Notes: generated from the letters alone by a model not told the origin. A stretch of 64,000 bases of DNA from JBBRVP01 sp038246785 (GCA_038246785.1 JBBRVP010000016.1:1-64000); one strand, 5' to 3'; numbered from the stretch's first letter, positions 41,701 through 50,198 are shown. Translations and numbers: made by a program.

Positions 41701-41887
41701 CTACAACGAGCGCATGGTCGGCGCGTGCTCGTTGCCGACGAACGTGATCGGCTCGGCGGTCCACCACGGGCTCGGTGCCCGCGCGCCGGGCGGTGGGACG
41801 ACCGGTCAACGACGCACCAGGTGGTAGCAGCGTCGGAATCTCGTGGCGGCAGGACGGGCACGTGCCGTTCGGGTTGTTGTGGTGCAT
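41701..41887 (-). pseudogene. Relic B: SCP1.201/DddA-like deaminase C-terminal tail with frameshift
   Basis: From 41887 the minus strand reads MHHNNPNGTCPSCRHEIPTL then LPPGASLT, which fits the C-terminal zinc motif of SCP1.201-like cytosine deaminases (in DddA: HNNPEGTCGFC...LLPENA). One extra G near 41803 breaks the frame; removing it gives VVPPPGARAPSPWWTAEPIT and FVGNEHAPTMRSL before a TAG at 41701, matching the DddA tail pattern TVVPP...FTGN. The catalytic HxE half is absent. It lies 72 bases after the Imm1 stop, as expected for a displaced toxin cassette. Confidence 0.8.
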
Positions 41888-41958
41888 CGTGCCGCCGGTC
41901 GAACCGGCGAGCCTGACACCGCGGCGACACAGTGCCCCGTAGCGACCCACGTCGCCGG

Positions 41959-42345
41959 TCACAGCTCGATCCAGTCGACCAGCGTGGGACGCTCCCGTGT
42001 CTCAGCGAACTGCTCGGCGCACGCCGTCGCCGTCGCCACGTCGACGAGCACCGAACCCGGCATCGAAATCGTGTCGCCAAGCGCGCTGTGCGGGAACTCC
42101 ACCTCGTCGGGAGGATCGGCGACGTTGCAGGCCGCCTGGTCGCCGGCGACGCCCTCACGGGGGAAGTAGTGGACCACCGCGTACGGATCCCGCACCATGA
42201 GATCAAGCATCGGGAAATTCGCGTCCGGCGCCGCGATCTGAAAGTGGTTGCCACCGTCGATCCGCAGGCCGATCAGCTCGGCCAGCTCGCCCGGCGTCGA
42301 CACGGTGCGCGGCTCGTCAAGAGCGATCACCTCGAGCTCGTGCAT
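41959..42345 (-). CDS. Imm1-family immunity protein
   Basis: Intact protein of 128 residues (MHELEVIALDEPRTVSTPGE...). Family features are TPGELAELIGLRIDGGNHFQ, MLDLMVRDPYAVVHYFPREG, a strongly acidic middle (DPPDEVEFPHSALGDTISMP), and a C-terminal TRERPTLVDWIEL. Imm1 proteins are immunity proteins of polymorphic toxin systems, typically beside SCP1.201-type deaminases such as DddA. Its ATG is 3 bases after the stop of toxin relic A, the normal toxin-immunity layout, and relic B follows. The toxin is dead here, the immunity gene is not; it may protect against toxins of related strains. Confidence 0.8.
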   Translation of the reverse strand: MHELEVIALDEPRTVSTPGELAELIGLRIDGGNHFQIAAPDANFPMLDLMVRDPYAVVHYFPREGVAGDQAACNVADPPDEVEFPHSALGDTISMPGSVLVDVATATACAEQFAETRERPTLVDWIEL

Positions 42346-42348
42346 GTC

Positions 42349-42618
42349 CTACCTCGGCTGACGCGGTTTCGGGTCGGTGGTGCTGCCGACGTGGGTGTGA
42401 GGTTGGTCTGGCTGAACCTGTCCCGCGCGACCGGTCTGCCAGCGGGACGGTCTCCAGGTCGCTTCATCCGGCAGCAATGACCCCGTCATGTCGTGACAGC
42501 AGGGCAGGTGCCGTCCGGATTGTTGTAGCACACGGTCCTTCCGGACCATCCCGCCTCTGTGATCGTTGGCCTGGCGCTCTCGTGCGCCAGCAGACACGCG
42601 GGGGAGGTTCGAACCCAC
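42349..42618 (-). pseudogene. Relic A: SCP1.201/DddA-like deaminase C-terminal part with frameshift
   Basis: The minus strand reads AHESARPTITEAGWSGRTVC then YNNPDGTCPA up to about 42503, after which the frame is off; restoring one base gives CHDMTGSLLPDEATWRPSRW and a tail ending at the TAG at 42349. Compared with DddA, the block TEAGWSGRTVCYNNPDGTCP aligns with RDNGISEGLVFHNNPEGTCG and CHDMTGSLLP with FCVNMTETLLP. The upstream toxin body cannot be seen: 42619-42926 has no recognisable gene. Directly followed by Imm1. Confidence 0.78.
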
Positions 42619-42926
42619 TCCAGGGTTGGTGCAGGCAGCGCCGCGGAAGTGCCCGATCGAGCTACGGAGGCGGGCGATCCGTCTGCTCGCCGAAGTTCGC
42701 GCGAGCAGGAACCTGACCTGTCGTTGACGGATGCGGTGAAGCGTAGTTCAAAGCGTTGGAGCGGGAGAGCCGCGACCGGAGCGGGCGAACGGGATCCTGC
42801 TCGCGGCCTCCGCGTTCCTCGCGCGGGAGCCGCCCGACGAGATGACCACGACCCGTGTGCCACCTGGCGCCGGCGGTCGCGCCGGGAGGCTCCCGCGGCT
42901 GATTCACCCGCGCCTAGGCTGCGCGC

Positions 42927-43925
42927 ATGACGACCAGCCCCCCTGAGCGGCCGTCCGGCGACGATCCCGACCGGGCCGTCCTGGAGGAGGCTGCGGGCAT
43001 CCTCGAGGCCGCGGCCGGCCCCGCCGGCGAGGCGGCGATCGAGACGCTGGACGCGCGGCGCCGCCTGCTGCTCGTGCACGCGCATCCCGACGACGAGACG
43101 ACGGCCACCGGGGTGACGATGGCACGCTACGCGGCCGAGGGCGCGCACGTCGCCCTCGTCACCTGCACGCGTGGCGAGGAGGGCGAGGTGGTGCACCCCG
43201 ACCTCGAGCACTTGCACGCGAAGGCCGAGGACCGCCTCGGCGCCCACCGGGTCGACGAGCTGGCCGTGGCGCTAGAGGCGCTCGGCGTCCGCGACAGCCG
43301 GTTCCTGGCCGAGCCGGGCCACTACCGCGACTCGGGCATGGTGGGCACCCCCACCACCGAGCACCCGGAGGCCTTCTGCACCGCCGACGTCAACGAGGCC
43401 GCGGCGCGGCTGGTCACGGTGCTGCGTGAGGTGCGACCGCAGGTCGTCGTCACCTACGACGAGCGCGGCGGCTACGGGCATCCCGACCACGTGCAGGCCC
43501 ACCGGGTGACGATGCGCGCGGTCGAGCTGGCCGCCGACGGGCGGCTCGGACGCGGCGAGCCGTGGCAGGTCAGCAAGGTTTACTGGTCGGTGTTCCCCGA
43601 GAGTCGGATGCGCGCCTGGGCCGAGCACATGCGCGAGTCGGGTGCCGACACCGACGCCTTCGACGAGGGCGACATCGGCGACTTCTCCACCCCCGACGAG
43701 CTGGTCACGACCGTTGTCGACGGGCGCGACCACTACGACGCCAAGGTCGCGGCCTGGCGGGCGCATGCCTCGCAGGTCGGCGACACCGGGTTCTTCACCG
43801 AGATGTCGCCCGAGGTGGCCCGCGAGGCGTTCGGCCTGGAGTTCTACCGCTGCGTACGCGGTCAGGTCGTCCCGGACCCCGACGATGCGGACGGCCGCGA
43901 GAGCGACCTGTTCGCCGGGCTGTAG
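42927..43925 (+). CDS. mshB: GlcNAc-Ins deacetylase of mycothiol biosynthesis
   Basis: Zinc LmbE/PIG-L family deacetylase of 332 residues. The metal motif LLLVHAHPDDETTATGVTMA is followed by VTCTRGEEGEVVHPDLEHL, GHYRDSGMVGTPTTEHPEAF and VVVTYDERGGYGHPDHVQAH, all matching MshB of mycobacteria, which deacetylates GlcNAc-Ins in mycothiol synthesis. The related mycothiol conjugate amidase (Mca) shares the first motif, but the RDSGMVGT block favours MshB. The N-terminus is about 40 residues longer than in mycobacteria. It places the organism among mycothiol-producing actinobacteria. Confidence 0.88.
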   Translation: MTTSPPERPSGDDPDRAVLEEAAGILEAAAGPAGEAAIETLDARRRLLLVHAHPDDETTATGVTMARYAAEGAHVALVTCTRGEEGEVVHPDLEHLHAKAEDRLGAHRVDELAVALEALGVRDSRFLAEPGHYRDSGMVGTPTTEHPEAFCTADVNEAAARLVTVLREVRPQVVVTYDERGGYGHPDHVQAHRVTMRAVELAADGRLGRGEPWQVSKVYWSVFPESRMRAWAEHMRESGADTDAFDEGDIGDFSTPDELVTTVVDGRDHYDAKVAAWRAHASQVGDTGFFTEMSPEVAREAFGLEFYRCVRGQVVPDPDDADGRESDLFAGL

Positions 43926-43934
43926 CCGCTTCCG

Positions 43935-44222
43935 CTACCCCTCGGCGACGTTGGGCGGAGGTGGTTCGGCGAGCGCCCGAGCCAACTCGTCCTCGGCCCC
44001 GCCCCCCTCGGCCCCGCCCCCCTCGGACCCGCCACCCTCGGAGTTGTCCACGTCGACCGCGTCGCCAGCCATCCCCGGCTTAGCGAGCTCGTCCGCGGCG
44101 GCGAGCGCCCCGACCAGCTCCTGCTGGGCGAGCGCGATGACGTCGCGCAGCCCGTCGGCGCCGAAGCGGTCACGGATGTCGCGCACGGCGTCGCGGACGA
44201 GGGGATCCACCTCCTGCTCCAT
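43935..44222 (-). CDS. Uncharacterised protein with EGGG repeats
   Basis: Protein of 95 residues (MEQEVDPLVRDAVRDIRDRF...). The first half is helical and ends VIALAQQELVGALAAADEL; the second half holds SEGGGSEGGGAEGGG from a 15-bp DNA repeat (CCTCGGCCCCGCCCC type, 43998-44040), ending LARALAEPPPPNVAEG. An in-frame ATG at 44231 would add three residues. Family not recognised. Convergent with mshB, 9 bp between stops. Confidence 0.6.
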   Translation of the reverse strand: MEQEVDPLVRDAVRDIRDRFGADGLRDVIALAQQELVGALAAADELAKPGMAGDAVDVDNSEGGGSEGGGAEGGGAEDELARALAEPPPPNVAEG

Positions 44223-44302
44223 GGCGCGCATCTTGCCGCCCCGGGCTGCCCGGGCGGGCGCCGGGTCGACACGGCGTCGCGCGTAGGGCAGCGTCGGCGC
44301 CG

Positions 44303-45472
44303 ATGTGGGACCTCGTCGTCGTCGGAGCCGGCCCGGCCGGGTCGGCGACCGCCCTCGGCGTGCTGCAGGCACGCCCGGGCAGCCGGGTCCTGCTGCTGGA
44401 CCGCGCCGAGTTCCCGCGTGACAAGCCCTGCGGTGACGGCGTTGCACCGCATGTGCTCGACGTCCTGGCCGCGGTCGGGGCCGGCGGACTGCTCACCGAC
44501 CGGGTGCCCGTCGAGTGGCTCACGATCGGCCACGCCGCCGGCGGCCCGATCGCGCAACGCCGGATGCGGCGGCCGGCGTACGTCGTCCCGCGCACCGTGC
44601 TCGACGCGCGCCTGCTCGCCGCGGCCGTCGCGGCCGGCGCGGTCGTGCAGCGCCGCCGGGTGCGGTCGGTGGCAGTGCGGCCGAGGTCAGCCGTCGTGGA
44701 CGGCGACGTCGAGGCACGCATCGTCGTCGGCGCAGACGGGGCGCACTCCGGCGTGCGGTCCGCGGTCGGGCTGCCGGCCTCGCGGCGGCGGGCGTTCGCG
44801 CTGCGCGGCTACGCCCCGGTGCTGCCGGCGCTAGCCGGGCGGCAGGCCATCGTCTTCGCGGCCGGCCGGACCCCGGCGTACGCCTGGTCGTTCGACCGGG
44901 GCGACGGCCTGGCCAATGTCGGCTACGGCGAGTTGCTCGGCAACGGCCCGGGACCCGGCCGTGCGGAGGCGCTCGACGCGCTGGACCGGCTGCTGCCCGG
45001 CGTTGCCGACGGCGTAGCGGCCTGGCGTGGGCACCACCTGCCGTTGTCGCCGGCGCGGCTGCCGGTGCCCGACGGGCGCGTGCTGCTGGCCGGCGACGCG
45101 GCCGGACTGGTCAACCCGCTCACCGGCGAGGGGCTCTACTACGCCGTCGCCTCCGGGGTGCTGGCCGGACGGGCGGCGGCGGCGTCGCTGGACGGCGACG
45201 ACCCGGGCGGCGCCGGCGCCCGCCACCGGGCGGCCCTTCACCGGCTGCTGGGCCGCCACCTGCGCCACACCGCCGCCGCCGCGAGGCTGATCGGCGCTCC
45301 GGCCGTCGCGCGCGGAGGCATCGCCGCCGCCGCGGGCGACCAGCGGACGTTCGACGAGCTGGTCGAGCTCGGCCTGGGCGGCGGGTTGCTTCGCCCAGCG
45401 GCCGTGGCGCGCACGGCCCGGGCCACGGTGTCGGTGCTGCGGGAGGCCCGCCGATCCGCTGCCGGCGCGTGA
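44303..45472 (+). CDS. Geranylgeranyl reductase-family flavoprotein (MenJ-like)
   Basis: FAD-dependent protein of 389 residues. It starts WDLVVVGAGPAGSATALGVL, then LLLDRAEFPRDKPCGDGVAP (conserved P-R-D-K-x-C-G-D motif of the family), VVPRTVLDARLLAAAVAAG, RIVVGADGAHSGVRSAVG and PDGRVLLAGDAAGLVNPLTG. In mycobacteria the closest-looking protein, MenJ, reduces an isoprenyl unit of menaquinone; other relatives reduce geranylgeranyl chains. Substrate here is not proven. Divergent from the EGGG gene. Confidence 0.82.
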   Translation: MWDLVVVGAGPAGSATALGVLQARPGSRVLLLDRAEFPRDKPCGDGVAPHVLDVLAAVGAGGLLTDRVPVEWLTIGHAAGGPIAQRRMRRPAYVVPRTVLDARLLAAAVAAGAVVQRRRVRSVAVRPRSAVVDGDVEARIVVGADGAHSGVRSAVGLPASRRRAFALRGYAPVLPALAGRQAIVFAAGRTPAYAWSFDRGDGLANVGYGELLGNGPGPGRAEALDALDRLLPGVADGVAAWRGHHLPLSPARLPVPDGRVLLAGDAAGLVNPLTGEGLYYAVASGVLAGRAAAASLDGDDPGGAGARHRAALHRLLGRHLRHTAAAARLIGAPAVARGGIAAAAGDQRTFDELVELGLGGGLLRPAAVARTARATVSVLREARRSAAGA

Positions 45473-45578
45473 GGTCCGCTCGCCGTGTAAGACCCGAGAG
45501 AACCGCAGTGCCAGGCCCTTGCGCACCGAGGGTAGTCAGGCGTTGACTGCCTGCCCTGACAGCCCATCGGGAGGCGTG

Positions 45579-47735
45579 ATGAAGCGCACGATCACGGTGG
45601 CGGCGATCGCCGCTCTCATCGCCGGCATGGCGGCCACCGCCGGAGGTCCGGCGGCGGCCACCCCACCAGGCTCGTCGGTTGCCGCCAGCCAGCCAACGCC
45701 GGTGGACCCGGCCAGCACCGCCCTGGTCCGGCTCGAGCTGAGCCGGGCCGAGTTCGACCGGCTCGCCGCCTCCGGCGCCGACATCGCAGCCGGCCCGCGG
45801 GCCAGCGGCACTCGCGTCGTCGCCGATCTGGTGCTCCGCGGCGACGAGGTCCAGCGGCTGGAGGCGCGCGGCGGCAAGCTGCTCCAGGTGATCGAGCAGG
45901 AGGGCGACGGCAGCCGGCGCTACGCCGCCAGCCAGCGCGCCGCGCAGGCGAAGGCGGCCAAGGGCTTGTCACCGGTCAGCCCCCGGCAAGCCGCGGTGGA
46001 GGCTGCGGGCGAGGACACCCTGCACGTGGAGCAGGCCTACTGGTGGACCTCTGGCGACCGGATCTTCCTGCAGGTGGCGGCGGCGACCACGGCGACCGAC
46101 GACCCCGATGTCGAGCTGACCGTGACCTGGACCGCGGCGGACGGCAGCACCGGCAGCTTCCCGCTGCTGCGATTCGAGGACGCCGGTGAGTACCAATACC
46201 ACGTGGCCGATCCGGTCCTCGTCCCCGCGCAGCCGACACTGATCACGGTGACGAGCAGCCTCGGCGGCACGACGTCCGCGACGCCGCGGCGCTGGCCCGG
46301 GGCCGGGGTGCCTCCGCAGCCCGCCGGCTACCAGAGTGACTTCATCGACGCGTACATGAGCCCGCTGCAGGTCCGGGCGCGCATCCACCGGCTCGCCCGC
46401 CAGTATCCGGACCTGGTCGACGTCATCGACCTGCCCAACCGTACGCAGGGCTACCGCCGCACGGCGGCCGCCTACGTCGGCGACCGCACAGTGGCCGCCA
46501 TCGTCGTGGAGTCCGTGCGCTTCGGCAGCCAGGGATGGAATGGCGTGCTCGTGCAGACGGTCGATCCCGGCCGGGCGAACCGGCCGCTGTCGGCCCGCTA
46601 CCGCGACCGGGTGCTCACGATCAGCCTGGCCACCGGCCCGGACGGCGCGATCATCAGCACGACCGACGAGGTGGCGGCGTTCGTCTCGGCGAAGTGGCCC
46701 AACCGATTCAACGCGTTCGTCGAGAACGGATCGTCGGGCCAGCTCATGCCGGTGGCCTCGGCCCGGCTCGACGATGGGCTGTCCGGCGAAGGATCCGTGC
46801 CGACCAGGCCGTGGACCGTGCAGGCACTACGGATCGGGATGCACCGCGACGGGTCGCGGATCGGCGTGCTGGCGTACTCCCAGGAACACGCCCGGGAGTG
46901 GGCTACCCCGCTGGTGACGCTGGAGTTCGCGGAGCAGCTGCTGCGCAACGCGAGCACCGATCCCGGGACACAGCAGCTGCTGGAGGACGTCGACGTCTTC
47001 GTCATCCCGACGGTCAATCCGGACGGCGCCAACTACTCGTTCAACGACTTCAACTTCCAGCGCAAGAACATGACGAACTACTGCGCGGGCAGCCTGCGCG
47101 ACCCGGCATACCGCAACTCCTGGGGCGTCGACCTCAACCGCAACCACAGCGTGGGCTCGGTCTTCGACGGCTACGCCGGGGCCAGCGCCACCAACTGCCT
47201 GTCCGGCGTCTTCGCCGGCCCCGCCGAGCTGTCCGAGCCGGAGGCCGACAACATCGTCGACCTGGCGGCCGCCCACCCAAACATCCGCTTCGCCATGAAC
47301 GTGCACAGCTACGGCGGCTACTTCATGTGGCCACCGGGTGCCTACAAGGCGGAGGGCCGGATCACCCTGCCGCGGCCGTCGATCGACGAGGCGCACGAGT
47401 TCCTCACCGCGGCTCGGCGCATCGTCGCCGCGATCGCCTCCGTGCGCGGGACGGTCACCTGGTCGTCGAAGGTCGGGCCGGTGGTTGACGTGCTGTACTC
47501 CGCGGCCGGCAACAGCGCGGACCAGCTCTACTACGTCAACGGCATCTACGCGTGGGACTTCGAGGTCGGCAACGACGTCTGGAACCCCGACACCGCGCAG
47601 TGGGAGGGCGTCGGCTTCCAGCCGCCGTACGCGGAGGCTCACGGTGAGGCGCTGGAGTACGCCGCCGGGCTGGTCGAGCTCGTCCGGGTCGCCCGCGACG
47701 CCGCGGCCTCCGGCGAACTCGCCCAGGCCGGTTGA
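45579..47735 (+). CDS. Secreted M14 zinc carboxypeptidase with a large insertion
   Basis: Secreted protein of 718 residues. A signal peptide (MKRTITVAAIAALIAGMAAT...GGPAAA) and a propeptide-like region precede the M14 domain. Catalytic residues are visible: H437 and E440 in SQEHAREWATP, H576 in NVHSYGGYF, and E662 in YAWDFEVGN. VDLNRNHSVG is the conserved N-R motif. Between the domain start (SPLQVRARIHRLARQYPDLV) and the HxxE motif there is an unusual insert of about 110-150 residues (FVENGSSGQLMPVASARLDD inside). GGGAGG ribosome-binding site before the ATG. Confidence 0.9.
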   Translation: MKRTITVAAIAALIAGMAATAGGPAAATPPGSSVAASQPTPVDPASTALVRLELSRAEFDRLAASGADIAAGPRASGTRVVADLVLRGDEVQRLEARGGKLLQVIEQEGDGSRRYAASQRAAQAKAAKGLSPVSPRQAAVEAAGEDTLHVEQAYWWTSGDRIFLQVAAATTATDDPDVELTVTWTAADGSTGSFPLLRFEDAGEYQYHVADPVLVPAQPTLITVTSSLGGTTSATPRRWPGAGVPPQPAGYQSDFIDAYMSPLQVRARIHRLARQYPDLVDVIDLPNRTQGYRRTAAAYVGDRTVAAIVVESVRFGSQGWNGVLVQTVDPGRANRPLSARYRDRVLTISLATGPDGAIISTTDEVAAFVSAKWPNRFNAFVENGSSGQLMPVASARLDDGLSGEGSVPTRPWTVQALRIGMHRDGSRIGVLAYSQEHAREWATPLVTLEFAEQLLRNASTDPGTQQLLEDVDVFVIPTVNPDGANYSFNDFNFQRKNMTNYCAGSLRDPAYRNSWGVDLNRNHSVGSVFDGYAGASATNCLSGVFAGPAELSEPEADNIVDLAAAHPNIRFAMNVHSYGGYFMWPPGAYKAEGRITLPRPSIDEAHEFLTAARRIVAAIASVRGTVTWSSKVGPVVDVLYSAAGNSADQLYYVNGIYAWDFEVGNDVWNPDTAQWEGVGFQPPYAEAHGEALEYAAGLVELVRVARDAAASGELAQAG

Positions 47736-47800
47736 CCACCGGTTCCCTCGCCTGAATCGCTGGCGGCGACCGCGTCGTCGAGCGTCCTCCCCCCATGCAC

Positions 47801-47878
47801 CTCCCCCACCCCTCTCCCCCTCCCCCTCCCCCCTCCCCCTCCCCTCTCCCCCTCCTCTCCCCCTCCCCCTCCCCTCTC
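47801..47878. repeat. Polypyrimidine tract (CTCCCC repeats)
   Basis: Almost every base is C or T in 78 bp, with CTCCCC and CCTCTCC units in irregular order; the minus strand is a pure polypurine run. It lies between two convergent genes and just before a long hairpin. Not coding. Confidence 0.85.
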
Positions 47879-47888
47879 GTCGTCCTAT

Positions 47889-47949
47889 GTTGATCAAGGA
47901 GAAGACCACGTTCTCAGCGACTCAGAACGTGGTCTTCTCCTTGATCAAC
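47889..47949. terminator. Perfect 26-bp inverted repeat, bidirectional terminator candidate
   Basis: 47889-47914 begins GTTGATCAAGGAGAAGACCA and is the exact reverse complement of 47924-47949; the 9-base loop is CAGCGACTC. It sits between the M14 gene (plus) and the histidine kinase gene (minus), which converge. The outer GTTGATCA and inner ACGTT are shared with the 24-bp dyad in the 70-bp elements, and GATCAAGGAGAAG recurs at 57208. Confidence 0.85.
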
Positions 47950-47994
47950 GGGGCGGGGGGGCCGGATTGCCGTGCACTTCGACCGGCGGGCTGC

Positions 47995-49341
47995 TCATCC
48001 GGAGACCGGCAGCCGCAGCTCCACGACGGCACCGGCACCGACGTCGTTGCCGGCGGACACGCTGCCGCCATGCGCCTCCACCACGGCGCGCACGATGGCC
48101 AGTCCGAGCCCGTTGCCCGAGGATCCGTCCAGCCCCGTAGCCCGCGAACGCGGCGCCTCGCCGCGGACGAACCGGTCGAACGCCCTCGACAGGACCTCCG
48201 TGGGGAAGCCGGGGCCGTCGTCGCAGAACCGCACCAGGGTGTACCCGGCCCCGCGCTCCACCCGGACGTCGAGGCGGGAGGCGCCGGCCACAGCGGCGTT
48301 CCGGACCAGGTTGCTGACGACCCGGGAGAACGCCGCCGGCTCGACGCAGGCTCGGACCTCGTCGTCGCCGGACACGGTGACAGCGGGCCCTCCGGGCGCC
48401 CCCGGCCCACAGAGGGTCTCGCGCAGCCAGCGAAGGAGAACCACCACCGTGCGGGGACGACCTGTGCCGCCGGTCTCCCGAGCCAGCACGAGTAGGTCCT
48501 CTGCGAGGGTAGCGAGACGCTCGGTCGCGTCGAGGGCCCGCTCGACGCCCCGCCGCTGCCGTTGGGGGTCGGGCTCGTCGAGGGCCAGTTCGAGCTCGCC
48601 GCGCAGCACGGTGAGCGGCGTCCGCAACTCGTGGCTCGCGTCGTCGACGAGGGCGCGCTCGCGACGGAGCGATGCGGCCAGGCCGGCGAGCAGGCGGTTG
48701 AGGGTGCGAGCCAGGCGCGACAGCTCGTCTCCTCCGGGTGGCACCGGCAAGGGCTCGGCCCAGGAGGCGTCGGCGGCCATCGAGTCGGCCACGGCGGTCA
48801 TCCGCCCAACCGGGCGCAGGGCAGCACCCACGAGCACCCACGTCCCCGCCGTAAGCAGGAGGAGGAGCCCGACCAGCAGGGCGCCCAGCAACGACAGGAG
48901 CCGGTCACGCGCGGCGTCCAGCGCAGCCCGCGGCGCGGCGACCACGATCACCACGCCGCTCAGCTGCCTGGCCACCAGCCTGGTCGGTCCGAGCTGCTCC
49001 GGCACCCAGGTGTCCAGCCGTAGCCCCGAGGCCCGGGCGTGGGCCAGCTCGTCCTGCGTGAGCAGCGAACCCTTCGGGGTACCCGCAGAGCGTGCCAGCA
49101 CGCGGCCGCGCCCACCCAGCACCTGCGCGAACGGGTCGGCCAGCGGCGTCCGTGCCCCCGAGTGCCAGGCGCCTGCGACGTCGGAGGCGCGAGCGTTCAG
49201 CCCTTCGTCCAGGGCGCCGTCCAGCTGGCGCTGGACCGTGACGACCAGGCCAGCGCCCGCGGCGAGCAGGAGCACCACCCCGACCATCGCCACCAGCAAG
49301 GTGAGGCGTGCGCGCAACGACCGTGGGAGCGGGGCTCTCAT
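47995..49341 (-). CDS. Two-component sensor histidine kinase
   Basis: Membrane kinase of 448 residues. Two transmembrane helices (LTLLVAMVGVVLLLAAGAGL and LLSLLGALLVGLLLLLTAGT) flank an extracytoplasmic sensor of about 100 residues. A HAMP-like segment precedes the phospho-acceptor H in DDASHELRTPLTVLRGELEL. The ATPase domain has NLVRNAAVAG (N box), VRFCDDGPGFP (G1) and GNGLGLAIVRAVVEAHGG (G2). ATG at 49341 used; the extension to 49389 is not helical. It is divergent from its probable partner response regulator. Confidence 0.92.
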   Translation of the reverse strand: MRAPLPRSLRARLTLLVAMVGVVLLLAAGAGLVVTVQRQLDGALDEGLNARASDVAGAWHSGARTPLADPFAQVLGGRGRVLARSAGTPKGSLLTQDELAHARASGLRLDTWVPEQLGPTRLVARQLSGVVIVVAAPRAALDAARDRLLSLLGALLVGLLLLLTAGTWVLVGAALRPVGRMTAVADSMAADASWAEPLPVPPGGDELSRLARTLNRLLAGLAASLRRERALVDDASHELRTPLTVLRGELELALDEPDPQRQRRGVERALDATERLATLAEDLLVLARETGGTGRPRTVVVLLRWLRETLCGPGAPGGPAVTVSGDDEVRACVEPAAFSRVVSNLVRNAAVAGASRLDVRVERGAGYTLVRFCDDGPGFPTEVLSRAFDRFVRGEAPRSRATGLDGSSGNGLGLAIVRAVVEAHGGSVSAGNDVGAGAVVELRLPVSG

Positions 49342-49427
49342 CCGACTCTCAGCCGCCGGCGACGACGCTGACCGGCATGCCGAGCGCACCTCCCGACTGG
49401 GTCCACGGCGCGCCTACCCTGGCTGGC

Positions 49428-50102
49428 ATGAGGGTGCTCGTCGTCGAGGACGACCTGCGCCTCGCCGACCTGCTCCGGCGGGCCCTCTCCCGGGAAGGCT
49501 ACGCCGTGGACGTCGCCACCACCGGCCCGGAAGCGCTGTGGAGCGGCCTGGAGAACGACTACGACGCCGTGGTGCTCGACGTCATGATCCCCGCGCCGGA
49601 CGGGTTCACGGTGGTGCGCCGGCTGCGTGAGGAGGACCGCTGGATGCCGGTGCTGCTCCTCACCGCCCGCGACGCGGTTACCGACCGGGTCGCCGGGCTG
49701 GATGCCGGCGCCGACGACTACCTCACGAAGCCGTTCGCCGTGGTCGAGCTCACGGCTCGGCTGCGGGCCATCACCCGACGCGGTCCGCAGGAGCGCCCCG
49801 TCGTCCTCCAGGTCGGTGACCTCACCCTCGATCCGGTGACCCACCGGGTGCACCGCGGCTGGCGGGAAGTGCGGTTGAGCCCCAAGGAGTTCGCCTTGCT
49901 GCAGGAGCTCATGCGCCACCCCGACGAACCGCTGTCGCGCACGCACCTCATCGAGCACGTCTGGGACTTCGCCTACGACGGCACGTCCAACGTCGTCGAC
50001 GTGTACGTCCGCTACCTGCGCGACAAGGTGGACCGGCCGTACGGGCGGCACAGCATCCGCACCGTCCGCGGCGCGGGCTACTGCGTCACCGACGACTCCT
50101 GA
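49428..50102 (+). CDS. OmpR-family response regulator
   Basis: Protein of 224 residues. Receiver: VLVVEDDLRLADLLRRALSR, phospho-acceptor D51 in AVVLDVMIPAPDG, TARDAVTDRVAGLDAGADDY and the K in LTKPFAVVEL. The C-terminal winged helix reads VRLSPKEFALLQELMRHPDE and HVWDFAYDGTSNVVDVYVRY then RTVRGAGYCV. ATG at 49428 lacks a Shine-Dalgarno but has TACCCT 9-14 bases upstream, so the mRNA may be leaderless. The peptide transporter operon follows after 96 bp and may be its target (inference). Confidence 0.92.
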   Translation: MRVLVVEDDLRLADLLRRALSREGYAVDVATTGPEALWSGLENDYDAVVLDVMIPAPDGFTVVRRLREEDRWMPVLLLTARDAVTDRVAGLDAGADDYLTKPFAVVELTARLRAITRRGPQERPVVLQVGDLTLDPVTHRVHRGWREVRLSPKEFALLQELMRHPDEPLSRTHLIEHVWDFAYDGTSNVVDVYVRYLRDKVDRPYGRHSIRTVRGAGYCVTDDS

Positions 50103-50198
50103 CCTGACTCTCATCCCGTTCTCATCGCGTGCGTCGCATCGTGAGCTCGCGGGCCTCGGACCGGCCCGCGCAGGCCGCCGAGCGAAAGGGAGCACACG

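Noticed and set aside
42601..42622. Possible tRNA T-arm (GGTTCGAACC context)
   Set aside because: No acceptor, D or anticodon arm can be folded around it, and the T-stem has a mismatch; it lies in the toxin relic.
47736..47888. Coding continuation of the M14 gene into the polypyrimidine tract
   Set aside because: The stop at 47735 is in frame after a complete domain, and the tract would code only for Pro/Ser/Leu runs.
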